From Deltaproteobacteria bacterium (GTDB lineage Bacteria; Myxococcota_A; Polyangia; Polyangiales; Ga0077539), in contig CANMAT010000004.1 in assembly GCA_947494865.1 (NCBI GenBank), positions 1 through 23,310 on the forward strand: a stretch of 23,310 nt of DNA. Direction: 5' to 3'. The position numbers were made by a program, and so were the translations under genes. This document shows, piece by piece, positions 1-7,600 of this stretch. Positions within the stretch are counted from its first letter, which is position 1, and every line of letters starts with the position of its first letter. Below the pieces are notes generated by a model. That model was not told the DNA's origin. It searched no databases and saw nothing but the letters and a program-made list of their open reading frames with translations.

Positions 1-552
1 GGCCATGAGGTCGCCCACCTGCGCGCGGCGCAGCTCGGCCAGCGCGGCGTCGCGGGCTGAGGCCCCCGTCGCGGCGAGCGCGTCGAGCGAGCGCTGGAGC
101 GACCGCTGCGCCACGTCGGCGCGCGCCCGCGACTCGGCGTCGCGGCGGGCTACGGCGTCGAGGGCGCGGCGCGCGAAATCGCAGCGCGCGGCGAAGGCCT
201 CGTCGGGCGGCGGCGTGCGCAGCAGCTCGACGGCGGGCACGTCGGGCCACAGCGCGCACATGAGCGGACGCTCCCCCTGCAGCGCCGCCACGATGGCGAG
301 CGACACCTGGTCGCCCGCGGGCGGAGCGCGGTCCGCGGCGCGCACCTTCTTGCGGCGCGGCGCGGCCTCGGGGCTCGACGCTTCGTTATCGGGCGCAGCC
401 GCGGGCTCGAGGTACGCGCCCCCATCGAGCGACGATGCGCGCGCGCGCTCGGGCGCTGCGGCCGAATCGACCTCGAGGAACACGTCGCGGCGATCGCTAC
501 CTGACACGGGGCGGCAGCGTGGCGCACCCGAGGGGCGCGGCGCAAGCCTCAC
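1..552 (-). CDS. Hypothetical Ala/Arg-rich protein, 3' end outside window
   Basis: I do not recognise this protein. The minus-strand frame is open from the FHA gene's stop to the left window edge and has strongly GC-biased third positions. The translation starts with an acidic stretch (VFLEVDSAAAPERA), continues through a Pro/Ala/Glu-rich linker with a basic patch (PRRKKVRAADRA), then a more structured part (GDQVSLAIVAALQGERPLMCALWPDVPAVELL). It ends in an Ala/Arg/Asp-rich, probably helical or coiled-coil segment that runs off the edge (AELRRAQVGDLMA). There is no ATG; in-frame GTG codons occur at 552, 507 and 483, none with a convincing ribosome binding site. The outermost one, 16 nt after the upstream stop, was taken and the true start may be further in. 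It probably shares a transcript with the FHA gene. Confidence 0.55.
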   Translation of the reverse strand, partial: MRLAPRPSGAPRCRPVSGSDRRDVFLEVDSAAAPERARASSLDGGAYLEPAAAPDNEASSPEAAPRRKKVRAADRAPPAGDQVSLAIVAALQGERPLMCALWPDVPAVELLRTPPPDEAFAARCDFARRALDAVARRDAESRARADVAQRSLQRSLDALAATGASARDAALAELRRAQVGDLMA

Positions 553-568
553 GCGCGCCGCGGCGCGA

Positions 569-1627
569 TCAGCCCGCGGACTCGTCGACGAGGGGCCCCG
601 CGACCACGGCCACCTCGCCGGGCTGCAGCACCCTGAGGGTCATGCCCGAGAACGTGATGCGATCGCCCGGCTCGAGGAGCGTCGGGTCGGTCACCTTGCG
701 GCCGTTGAGAAACGTGCCGCCGGAGCTGCCGATGTCGCCCACGAACCAGCGCCCGTCGCTGCGCATGATGGCCGCGTGGCGCTTCGACACGTTGCCCTTG
801 GCGAGCACGATGTCGTTGCCCGCGATGCGCCCGAGAAGAATCTCGCGCTTGCGAAGGGGGTACACGTACGGGTGAATCCACTCGGCGTCGAAGACCACGA
901 GCAGGTCTTCGGCCGCGGCGGCGACGCGGTAACGGGGCACCGTGAGGAGCGCGTCTTTCTGGCGAAACTTCCAGTCGGCCCACTCGGCGCGAAAGGTGGT
1001 CATCATCTCGCCCGCCACGGCGGGGAGATCCCACGGCGTCGGCGACTCGGGCACCCACGCCACCTCGCCGTCGCGACGCTCGGGCACGTACACCATCACC
1101 ACGCCGTCGGGGAGCCACACGGGCCACGCGCCCATCGCCCAGAGGTCGAGCAGCGGCCCCCACGGCGAGGGCTCGTCGTCGTCGCGCGCGAGCCACGCGA
1201 GCTCGTTGCGCGCCACGCGCATGAAGGGCGGGTCCTTCACCGGCGCGCCGAAGCACAGCGAGAACGAGCGCACGAGCGAGTCGGTGAGCGCGGCCTCGAG
1301 CGCCTCTTGCGACGAGCGCACGTCGTCGTCGGACTCCATCCAGCGCGCGGCGTTGGCGCGGCGCAGGGCCTCTTGAAAGCCCCACACGTCCTTGCGCGTG
1401 GCGGCGGCGCCCCACTTCGAGAGAAACGTCGAGCACAGCTCCTCGGCGCAGCGCGTAACGCGGAGCCCTGGCGCCTTGAGCGTCGCGTCGGCCTTCACGA
1501 GCGCGCGCCCGAAGGCCGCCACGTGCGCCGCGACGCGCGCGTCGAGGTCTTCGCCGGCGGCGCCCCCGGTGTCGAGCCAGCGCGCGGTCTTGACCTTCTC
1601 GATCAGCGCATCGATGCGTGCGTTCAA
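569..1627 (-). CDS. FHA-domain protein with N-terminal domain of unknown function
   Basis: A 352-residue protein with a C-terminal forkhead-associated domain at about residues 245-335. It keeps the residues that bind phosphothreonine: GR at 266-267, SKRH at 281-284, GT at 304-305 and NG at 308-309. FHA domains read Ser/Thr-kinase outputs. The N-terminal ~240 residues are Trp-rich (FLSKWG, ELAWLA, WPVWLPDG) and look globular; part of it (SKWGAAATRKDVWGFQEAL) resembles type VI-associated TagF/ImpM-type proteins only vaguely, so I give no function. No signal peptide or membrane segment is visible, so it is probably cytoplasmic. The start is a TTG at 1627 because GGAGG stands 7 nt upstream; a longer in-frame ATG at 1675 lacks such a site. 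It lies 100 bp downstream of the kinase-like gene on the same strand, suggesting a kinase-like/FHA signalling pair. Confidence 0.8.
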   Translation of the reverse strand: MNARIDALIEKVKTARWLDTGGAAGEDLDARVAAHVAAFGRALVKADATLKAPGLRVTRCAEELCSTFLSKWGAAATRKDVWGFQEALRRANAARWMESDDDVRSSQEALEAALTDSLVRSFSLCFGAPVKDPPFMRVARNELAWLARDDDEPSPWGPLLDLWAMGAWPVWLPDGVVMVYVPERRDGEVAWVPESPTPWDLPAVAGEMMTTFRAEWADWKFRQKDALLTVPRYRVAAAAEDLLVVFDAEWIHPYVYPLRKREILLGRIAGNDIVLAKGNVSKRHAAIMRSDGRWFVGDIGSSGGTFLNGRKVTDPTLLEPGDRITFSGMTLRVLQPGEVAVVAGPLVDESAG

Positions 1628-1727
1628 CGTGGAGCCTCCGCGCGGCCGCACGCGGTGCTCGACACCGCGCGGCACAACACCCGCTACTCATATCACCGCG
1701 ACCGCGCGCGGTGCTACAGCGCCCACG

Positions 1728-2666
1728 TCACCCCAGCGCGACGCGAATCGCCACCAGCTCGGCACGCACCTCGGCGGCGCTCGGACGAAACCGCGGCACC
1801 TTGGCGAACATGCGCATGAAGAGGGCCTCGAGCGCCTCGGGCATCGCGGCGTGAACGTGGCGCAGCACGGGCGGCGGCGCCTCGAGGTGGGCCCGCACCA
1901 CGTCGGCCGAGGCGCCATAGAACGCCGGGCGCCCCGCGACGATCTCGAAGAGCAGCGCGGCCATCGCGTACACGTCGCCGGGCGCAGCGCCCGCCTCGCC
2001 GCGCAGGCGTTCGGGCGCGTAGTACCCGATGGCCATGTGGGGTGCGATCGAGTGCACGGCGGACGTTGTGTCGAGCGCACACGCGGGCCCCATGGCGAGC
2101 GCGTCGAAAATGACGCGCACCTTCCCCCCCGCGGCGGGCGGAAGAAACACCGCCCCCGCGCGGAGGTCACGGGCGAGCACGTCGCGCGCGTGCAGGTGCT
2201 CGACGAGGGCCGCGAGCTGAACCCCCGCGTCGAGCGCAGCCGGGAGCGCCACGGGCCCCGCCACGAGCACGTGCGGCAGCGGCGGCGTCGCGACGAACTC
2301 GGTGACCACGAGCGTGCGGCCGCCCGCCACGTCGTCGATCACGTCGAGCACGGGGATGAGCGCGTCGTGCGGCGCCGCGCGACGAAAGCAGCGCACCTGC
2401 TCTTGCAAGCGCGCGCCGTACCACGGATCGGCGGCCACCTGCTGCGGGAGAATGCGCGCCGCCACGAGAGCGCCCGTGCGCACGTCGATGGTGCGATACA
2501 CCTCGGAGACAGGGCCCGCGCCGCAGCGGTCGACGAAGCGGTAGCGCCCCGCGACCACGCGACCGCCCAGGAGGTCGGCCCCCGCGTCGATGAGCGACGA
2601 CCCGTCGAGGGGGCACCGCGGGGTCTTGCCGGGAAAGTTCGATTTGCACGCAGGACAGGACTTCAC
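1728..2666 (-). CDS. Zinc-ribbon protein with degenerate Ser/Thr kinase domain (probable pseudokinase)
   Basis: A 312-residue protein. The N-terminus has a short zinc-ribbon-like motif (C4, C7, C18, with CPLDG), common in front of myxobacterial kinases. Residues ~41-310 follow the Hanks-type kinase fold: a glycine-loop remnant (CGAGPVSEVY), a catalytic-loop equivalent ARDLRAGAV at 165-173, an APER motif at 217-220 and the DVYAMAALLFEIVAGRPAF segment of helix F. Key residues are altered: the VAIK lysine is Arg71, HRDLKPxN has become ARDLRAGA with Asn replaced by Ala172 (Asp167 kept), and DFG is DAL at 188-190. It therefore probably binds a partner or nucleotide without efficient phosphotransfer. 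No transmembrane segment is seen. The start is a GTG at 2666 with a weak GAGAG upstream; longer frames run into the tRNA and are unlikely. Confidence 0.8.
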   Translation of the reverse strand: MKSCPACKSNFPGKTPRCPLDGSSLIDAGADLLGGRVVAGRYRFVDRCGAGPVSEVYRTIDVRTGALVAARILPQQVAADPWYGARLQEQVRCFRRAAPHDALIPVLDVIDDVAGGRTLVVTEFVATPPLPHVLVAGPVALPAALDAGVQLAALVEHLHARDVLARDLRAGAVFLPPAAGGKVRVIFDALAMGPACALDTTSAVHSIAPHMAIGYYAPERLRGEAGAAPGDVYAMAALLFEIVAGRPAFYGASADVVRAHLEAPPPVLRHVHAAMPEALEALFMRMFAKVPRFRPSAAEVRAELVAIRVALG

Positions 2667-2788
2667 GCGCCGTGAGACTCTCGAATCGCGGCCCCGCCTG
2701 CAAGGCGTCCGTGCACACAGCGCGACGCGCGACGCGACGCGAAGCACCCGTCGCCGACGCAATCGAACGAAGCGCAGAAGATTTATTG

Positions 2789-2817
2789 TTGACACCCTGG
2801 GGTTACCTGGATACAAC
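2789..2817 (+). promoter_or_regulatory. Sigma-70-type promoter of the tRNA-Arg gene
   Basis: The -35 box TTGACA at 2789-2794 is perfect; a 17-bp spacer leads to a -10 box TACAAC at 2812-2817 (4 of 6 consensus). The mature tRNA begins 13 nt further on, as expected for a short 5' leader. The local AT-rich stretch just upstream (atttattg) stands out from the GC-rich surroundings. Confidence 0.75.
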
Positions 2818-2830
2818 CCGTCTCCCCAAC

Positions 2831-2907
2831 GCGCCCGTAGCTCAATTGGATAGAGCATCAGACTACGGATCTGGAGGTTAGAGGTTCGATTCCTCTCGGG
2901 CGCGCCA
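2831..2907 (+). tRNA. tRNA-Arg (anticodon ACG), CCA encoded
   Basis: The cloverleaf folds fully. The acceptor stem GCGCCCG (2831-2837) pairs with CGGGCGC (2897-2903), followed by G and an encoded CCA. The anticodon stem TCAGA/TCTGG encloses the loop CTACGGA with anticodon ACG. The T arm is AGAGG-TTCGATT-CCTCT. ACG reads CGN arginine codons after A34-to-inosine editing (established for tRNA-Arg ACG with TadA). The gene stands alone, with its own promoter. Confidence 0.97.
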
Positions 2908-2911
2908 CTCA

Positions 2912-2943
2912 GACCTGTTGATGTCGGGGGACATCAGCAGGTC
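2912..2943 (+). terminator. Strong 14-bp hairpin just after tRNA-Arg, probable terminator or processing signal
   Basis: GACCTGTTGATGTC, loop GGGG, GACATCAGCAGGTC: 14 pairs including one G-U wobble, starting 5 nt after the CCA end. No T-tract follows (gtcgaagcgg), so it is not a textbook intrinsic terminator. A second perfect 7-bp hairpin (CGCTTCG-ttt-CGAAGCG, 2998-3014) with a nearby GTGTTTT at 3027-3032 lies further downstream. Confidence 0.5.
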
Positions 2944-3064
2944 GTCGAAGCGGAGTAACTACACAAGCCAAAGGCGGCGGGTGACGGTTGCACCGCTCGC
3001 TTCGTTTCGAAGCGCCCGACGCTGAGTGTTTTGATCGCACGAGCGATCGCATTACGCTCATGCG

Positions 3065-3784
3065 ATGAAGCATCGCACGCTCCTTCTCTTCGCCTCGGTC
3101 GCGGCGCTCGCAGCCTGCGGTGACACGACGCCCACCGCCCCTGGCGCCGACAGCGCCGTCGACGCCGCGGCCGATGGCGCCCTCGACGCCGCCGCCGACG
3201 CGGCCGCGCCCGACGTCGCCTCCGACGCCGCGCCCGATCGAGCCTCCATCGACGTCGTCGATGCCCCCGCCCCCGACGCACCCCTCGCGGACGCGACGCC
3301 CGGCGATGCGCCCGCCGACCGCGCCGCGGTCGACGTCACCACCGACGCGAGCGGCTGCAACGGCGACGCCCCCTCGTGCGTGAGCGGCACCGTCGGCGGC
3401 ACCTGCGGCGACGCGCTCACCATCGCCACCTGCAGCGGCGGCGCGTGGCGCTGCGGCGAGGGCATGGTGCTCACCTCGCAATGCGCCTGCATCGGACGCC
3501 CGCCGGGCCCCTGCACCTGCGGCCCCGCGGGCTGGATCTGCGACGCCGGCGTGGCCCCCGACGCGAGCGCCCTCGTCGACTGCGACCCGTCGCACGCCCT
3601 GTGCGACCGCATCCCGCCGGTGTGCGCGGGCGGCGGCGAGGTGGCCTCGGTGTCGGGCTCCTGCTGGGGTCCGTGCGTGCTCTACACGCGCTGCATGCCC
3701 ATCGCGTGCGACCCCGCCGCGCCCGCGTGCCCCACCAACCTCGTGTGCTACCGCACAACGCGCCTCTGCGGCCCGCCGCTCTGA
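3065..3784 (+). CDS. Secreted Cys-rich lipoprotein with Asp/Ala-rich linker
   Basis: A 239-residue protein with a lipoprotein signal: MKHR, a hydrophobic stretch and lipobox LAAC with the acylated cysteine at residue 18. Residues ~24-95 are a low-complexity Asp/Ala/Pro linker (repeats such as DAAADGALDAAADAAAPD) typical of surface lipoproteins in Myxococcota. The rest (~96-239) carries 20 cysteines, many in short CxC or CxxC spacing, implying a disulfide-rich extracellular domain. I do not recognise the exact family; function unknown. The start ATG sits in a small palindrome (3061-3077) with no clear Shine-Dalgarno site. The 3' end overlaps the convergent minus-strand gene by 37 bp. Confidence 0.82.
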   Translation: MKHRTLLLFASVAALAACGDTTPTAPGADSAVDAAADGALDAAADAAAPDVASDAAPDRASIDVVDAPAPDAPLADATPGDAPADRAAVDVTTDASGCNGDAPSCVSGTVGGTCGDALTIATCSGGAWRCGEGMVLTSQCACIGRPPGPCTCGPAGWICDAGVAPDASALVDCDPSHALCDRIPPVCAGGGEVASVSGSCWGPCVLYTRCMPIACDPAAPACPTNLVCYRTTRLCGPPL

Positions 3785-4188
3785 CAGCGCCCCGGCGCGC
3801 GCCCCGCCGCCCACGCGCGCAGCGCCTCCGCCTCGCACGACCCCGCGCGAAGCACCGCCCGGTGCCCCTCGCCCGTCGCCCGCGCGTAGAGAACCCCCGC
3901 CAGCGCCGACGCCTCGTGAAACTCGCGCACGGCGTCGGCCGCGTCGACGACCTCCGGCGAGAGCCGCAGCGCGGTGCGCCCGTCGCCGTGGCAGCCGTTG
4001 CGCGCGCAGCCCACGCGGCGCAGCATCGGCGCGATCTCGCGGAGGTACGCCGCGCCGTCGGGGCTGCGCGTCGGGGCCTCCGCGCGCATGAGTTGTGAGC
4101 GCGCGAACCACAGCCCCGCGAGCACCGCTACGGCCATCAGCACCCTCGGCACCGGCGAAGCCCCGCGTGTCGTCTCGTCACCGCGCAC
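3748..4188 (-). CDS. Membrane-anchored cytochrome-c-like small protein (CX4CH)
   Basis: A 146-residue protein. One hydrophobic segment at about residues 14-30 (VPRVLMAVAVLAGLWFA) anchors it, most likely with the rest in the periplasm. The downstream part, IAPMLRRVGCARNGCHGDGRTALRLSPE, resembles the small cytochrome-c-type domains often annotated as planctomycete cytochrome c. The motif here is C61-x4-C66-H67 rather than the canonical CXXCH, so covalent haem attachment is uncertain. A further pair of cysteines lies near the C-terminus (RAGSCEAEALRAW, APGRCQS). It starts at a GTG preceded by AGAGG five bases upstream. It is convergent with the lipoprotein gene (37-bp overlap) and divergent from the acyltransferase operon. 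Confidence 0.7.
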   Translation of the reverse strand: MRGDETTRGASPVPRVLMAVAVLAGLWFARSQLMRAEAPTRSPDGAAYLREIAPMLRRVGCARNGCHGDGRTALRLSPEVVDAADAVREFHEASALAGVLYARATGEGHRAVLRAGSCEAEALRAWAAGRAPGRCQSGGPQRRVVR

Positions 4189-4272
4189 GAGCGCCTCTCT
4201 CGCTGGAAAGGGCGGCGCTTGTCAACGAGCGCGTACCCGGTGCACGCGTGGATCGTGTACCGTCCGCGCGCC

Positions 4273-5853
4273 ATGGGTGAAGCCCCGATCTTTCATTTCA
4301 ACGACGAGCGCGAGTCGATCGTCGAAGAGGTCGCCGGGCGCGTGGTGCGCGCGGCCCGCGACCCGCTGCTGCTCCTCAACGACGCGGCCTACAACGAGAT
4401 CAAGCGGCTCGAGGCGCACCCCGGCAAGGAGCGGGGTGAGTACATGCGCTTCCGCGAGCTCGCGCGCACCGTCGGGCGCATGAGCGAGGCCGACCGCGTG
4501 TCGCGCCTCGACGAGCTCGCGCGGCGCTACGCGCGCGACGTGGCGGGCAACTTCAACCCGCGGGTGTTCTCGCTCTCGACGAAGGTGCTCCCGCGCGCCC
4601 TCACGCTGCTGCTCGCGCCGAAAGATTTCTCGCTCGCCGAAGAGGGCGCGAGGCTCTTGCAGAGGCACCTCATCACGCAGGGCCCCGTCGACACCCTCCG
4701 GTCGCTCGCGCAGAAGGGCACGCTCGTGTTCGTGCCCACCCACTCGTCGAACCTCGACTCGGTGGTGTTCGGCTTCGCGCTCGACCGCGAGGGCTTGCCC
4801 CCGGTGAGCTACGGCGCCGGCAAGAACCTCTTCGCCAACCCCTTCCTCTCGTACTTCATGCAGAACCTCGGGGCCTACAAGGTCGACCGGCGCATCAAGC
4901 ACGAGATCTACAAAGAGGTGCTCAAGACGTACTCCGCGGTGCTCATCGAGCGGGGCTTCCACTCGCTGTTCTTCCCCGGCGGCACGCGCGGTCGGTCGAA
5001 CGTGGTCGAAGAGCGGCTCAAGCTCGGGCTCATGGGCACCGGCGTCGAGGCCTTCACGCACTCGCTCCGCCGGGGGCACCCGCAGCGCGTGTTCTTCGTG
5101 CCCGCGACCATCAACTACCTGCTCACCCTCGAGGCCTCCACCCTCGTCGAAGACTACCTCGCCGAGACGGGCCGCAACCGCTACATCATCGAAGACGACG
5201 AGAGCACCCAGCTCGATCGCATCTTCACGCTGCTCCGCAAGCTGTCGCGCACCACGGGGTCCATCGTGATCCGCTTCGGCCAGCCGATGGATCCGTTCAC
5301 CAACCGCGTGTGCGCCGACGGCCGCTCCATTGACCACCGCGGCCGCACGGTAGACCCCGCCACGTACGTGACCCGCGACGGAGAGTACGTCGTCGACGAG
5401 GCCCGCGACGCGCAGTACACCCGCGAGCTCGGCGAGGCCATCTGCCGCTCGTACGCCCGCGAGACCGTGGCCATGCCCACCTCCCTCGTGGCCGCGGCCA
5501 CCTTCGCGAAGCTGCGAGAGATGTACCCCGGGGCCGACCTCTTCTCGCTCTTGCGGCACCGCGAAGAGGTCTTCGTGCCCTCCGACGAGCTCGCGCGCAG
5601 GGTCGACGACGTCACCGCGAAGGCCCGCGCCCTCGAAGACGCGGGCGACCTCGTGCTAGCCCCCGGCGTGCGCCATGCGACCGCGAGCGAGCTCATCGAC
5701 GAGGCCGTGCGCGCCTGGTCGGGCTACCACACGCGCCCGGTGCTCACCCGCACCGACGGAGGCTACATGATCGGCGAGACCAACCTGGTGCTCTACTACC
5801 AGAACCGCCTCGCGGTGAGCGGCCTGGGCTACCACCCCTCGCGAAAGGGCTGA
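4273..5853 (+). CDS. PlsB/PlsC-family glycerolipid 1-acyltransferase
   Basis: A 526-residue acyltransferase of the glycerol-3-phosphate / lysophosphatidate acyltransferase superfamily. The catalytic HX4D motif is THSSNLD (H157, D162). Block III is FPGGTRGRS at 234-242, where the usual Glu of FPEGTRSR is Gly. A block IV equivalent is VPATINYLL. The length and the additional N- and C-terminal regions resemble PlsB-type GPATs more than short PlsC enzymes. No obvious transmembrane helix is seen, so peripheral inner-membrane association is likely. Start: ATG 4273 gives a sensible N-terminus (MGEAPIFHFNDERES); a TTG at 4219 would add 18 residues. The stop is 5 nt before the GpsA-like start, which argues for one operon making or remodelling phosphatidate precursors. 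Confidence 0.82.
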   Translation: MGEAPIFHFNDERESIVEEVAGRVVRAARDPLLLLNDAAYNEIKRLEAHPGKERGEYMRFRELARTVGRMSEADRVSRLDELARRYARDVAGNFNPRVFSLSTKVLPRALTLLLAPKDFSLAEEGARLLQRHLITQGPVDTLRSLAQKGTLVFVPTHSSNLDSVVFGFALDREGLPPVSYGAGKNLFANPFLSYFMQNLGAYKVDRRIKHEIYKEVLKTYSAVLIERGFHSLFFPGGTRGRSNVVEERLKLGLMGTGVEAFTHSLRRGHPQRVFFVPATINYLLTLEASTLVEDYLAETGRNRYIIEDDESTQLDRIFTLLRKLSRTTGSIVIRFGQPMDPFTNRVCADGRSIDHRGRTVDPATYVTRDGEYVVDEARDAQYTRELGEAICRSYARETVAMPTSLVAAATFAKLREMYPGADLFSLLRHREEVFVPSDELARRVDDVTAKARALEDAGDLVLAPGVRHATASELIDEAVRAWSGYHTRPVLTRTDGGYMIGETNLVLYYQNRLAVSGLGYHPSRKG

Positions 5854-5858
5854 GCGCC

Positions 5859-6791
5859 ATGAGCACGACGGTAGGAGTCGTAGGCGGCGGTCGGTGGGGC
5901 GTCGCGCTTGCGTGCGCGGCCCGTCGCGCAGGCCGCACCGTGGTCCTCTGCTCGCGCCGCGTCGAGCGCGCGGCCGAGGCGCAGGGCGTCGAGCACACCG
6001 ACGATTTCAAGCTCCTCGCCAGGCGCGCCACGCTCATTCTGGTGGCGGTGCCCTCCGAGGTGGTGCGCGACGTCACGCGTCAGCTCGGCGACGTGATCGA
6101 CGGCTCGCACTACGTGATCCATGGCATCCGCGGCCTCTCGGGCGAAGGGCTCATGCCCATCTCCGAGGTGATCCGCACCGAGACGCCCTGCCGTCGCGTC
6201 GGCGCGCTCGGCGGCCCCGGCGTCGCGCAAGACCTCGTCGACGGACGCCCCGGCGTACTCGTGGTGGCCTCGCGCTACCCCGAGGTCACCCACGCGGTGC
6301 GCGGCGCGCTCGAGAGCAACACGCTGCGGGTCTCGATCACGCCCGACATCACCGGCCTCGAGTGGGCCAGCGCCCTCAACGGCTGCCTCCTCGTCGCGGT
6401 GGGCTTCGGCCGCGCCATCGGGGTGAGCCCCGGCGTGCTCGCGGGCCTGCTCACACGCGGCATCCACGAGGCGTCGCGCATCGCGCAGGCGGCCGGGGCC
6501 GAGGCGAGCACGTTCTTCTCGCTCGCGGGCATCGGCGACGTGATGGCCGCGCTCGCGGGCGACGAGCGCCCCGAGGTGCTCCTCGGCGCCGCGCTCGCCG
6601 ACGGCGCCACCATCGAGCAGGCCCGCGCCCGCGCCGGTCAGCGCGTCGAAGCGCCCACGCTGGTGCCGCGCGTCGTGGCCTTCGCGAAGGAGCGTCGCAT
6701 CGACGCGCCCGTGTTTCGCACCATGGCCGCCGCGATGGCGGGCACCATCCGCCGCGACGAAATCTTCGACGCGCTCATGTCACGCACCTGA
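5859..6791 (+). CDS. GpsA-family NAD(P)-dependent glycerol-3-phosphate dehydrogenase, active site altered
   Basis: A 310-residue protein with an N-terminal Rossmann fold (GVVGGGRWGVALA, matching GxGxxG) and the GpsA C-terminal domain. The segment PDITGLEWASALNGCLLVA...LLTRG aligns without gaps to E. coli GpsA PDFIGVQLGGAVKNVIAI...LITRG (recalled sequence). In that alignment the catalytic Lys of 'VKN' is Asn174. The 'TKGL' Lys is Arg91 (GIRGL), 'GPTFAKE' is GPGVAQD, and the substrate-binding SRNRR stretch reads GDERP. These changes suggest a paralogue with different substrate or lost activity, although it sits 5 nt behind an acyltransferase gene, where a G3P supplier would be expected. ATG start. 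Whether another GpsA exists elsewhere cannot be judged from the window. Confidence 0.8.
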   Translation: MSTTVGVVGGGRWGVALACAARRAGRTVVLCSRRVERAAEAQGVEHTDDFKLLARRATLILVAVPSEVVRDVTRQLGDVIDGSHYVIHGIRGLSGEGLMPISEVIRTETPCRRVGALGGPGVAQDLVDGRPGVLVVASRYPEVTHAVRGALESNTLRVSITPDITGLEWASALNGCLLVAVGFGRAIGVSPGVLAGLLTRGIHEASRIAQAAGAEASTFFSLAGIGDVMAALAGDERPEVLLGAALADGATIEQARARAGQRVEAPTLVPRVVAFAKERRIDAPVFRTMAAAMAGTIRRDEIFDALMSRT

Positions 6792-6808
6792 CCAGGAGAC
6801 CTATTTCA

Positions 6809-7489
6809 ATGATCGAGAATGTGAGCTTTCCATCGCCCACAGGCGTCACGGTGAACGCCGCGCTCGCGCTCCCCGCGGGCGACGCGAAGGGCCCCGCGGT
6901 GGTGGTGCTCCACGAGTGGTGGGGCCTCAACGCGCACGTCCGCACGCTGCTCTCGCGCCTCGCCGACGCGGGCTTCGCGGCGCTCGCCCCCGACCTCTAC
7001 CACGGCCAGGTCGCCACCAGCCCCGCCGACGCGCACCGCCTCATGACCGAGCTCCAGTGGTCCGTCGCGCTCGACGAGATCGCAGGCGCGAAGGCCTTCC
7101 TCGAAGCGCATCCGCGCGCCGGCGCGAAGGTCGGCGTCACGGGCTTCTGCATGGGCGGCGCCGGAGCCCTCGCCACCGCGTGCAACGTGCCCGGCTTCGC
7201 CGCCGCGGTGATGTTCTACGGCATCCCGCCCGCGCAATACACGCCCTGGGCGACGGCCGACGTGCCGCCCATTCAGGCCCACGTCTCGTCGCGCGACCCG
7301 TGGGTCACCGTGGCCGCCGCGACGGCCATCCACGACGCGCTCTCGGCCCGCGGGCGCACCTTCGACCTCCACGTCTACGACGCCGAGCACGCCTTCGTGA
7401 ACGACACGCGCCCCGACGTGTACAGCCCCGAGTGCGCCGCGCTCGCGTGGTCGCGCATGCTCGCCTTCTTCCGCACGCACCTCGCCTGA
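6809..7489 (+). CDS. Dienelactone hydrolase family alpha/beta hydrolase
   Basis: A 226-residue cytoplasmic alpha/beta hydrolase. The family's Cys-Asp-His triad is in place: C114 in GFCMGG, D163 in SSRDPWV, H194 in AEHAFVND. VVLHEWWGLNAHVR matches the oxyanion-hole/entry region of dienelactone hydrolases (carboxymethylenebutenolidase family), and the length is typical. The physiological substrate is unknown; in this setting a general esterase role is as likely as chlorocatechol degradation. AGGAGA at 6794-6799 lies 9 nt before the ATG, the best ribosome binding site of the operon. It is 17 nt after the GpsA-like gene, so it is probably the third gene of the acyltransferase operon. Confidence 0.88.
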   Translation: MIENVSFPSPTGVTVNAALALPAGDAKGPAVVVLHEWWGLNAHVRTLLSRLADAGFAALAPDLYHGQVATSPADAHRLMTELQWSVALDEIAGAKAFLEAHPRAGAKVGVTGFCMGGAGALATACNVPGFAAAVMFYGIPPAQYTPWATADVPPIQAHVSSRDPWVTVAAATAIHDALSARGRTFDLHVYDAEHAFVNDTRPDVYSPECAALAWSRMLAFFRTHLA

Positions 7490-7552
7490 GACGCGTCGCG
7501 CGCGCCGCGACACGCTCAAAACCCTATGATTGAAGCTTGATCGAAGAGCGGT

Positions 7553-7589
7553 CTCGCGGCCCCACCCTCGAAGAGAGCGAGGCCGCGAG
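7553..7589. terminator. Convergent intergenic hairpin, possible bidirectional terminator
   Basis: CTCGCGGCC (7553-7561) pairs with GGCCGCGAG (7581-7589) across a 19-nt loop. It lies between the hydrolase stop (+) and the giant TPR gene's stop (-). There is no T-run on either side, so any termination would need hairpin pausing or Rho. Confidence 0.4.
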
Positions 7590-7600
7590 TCGAGGCGGGC

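Noticed and set aside
5..1819. Long plus-strand open frame across the FHA gene
   Set aside because: The translation is Arg/Ala-rich low complexity; the minus strand carries the FHA domain with its motifs.
2667..2858. N-terminal extension of the kinase-like gene
   Set aside because: It runs into the tRNA-Arg gene and is Arg-rich without similarity; the zinc ribbon begins right after GTG 2666.
2909..4111. Minus-strand open frame opposite the lipoprotein gene
   Set aside because: A Gly/Arg/Ala-rich product without motifs; the plus strand shows a lipobox and a Cys-rich domain.
4219..4260. TTGTCA as a -35 box for the acyltransferase operon
   Set aside because: No acceptable -10 box at 16-18 bp, so I could not support a promoter.
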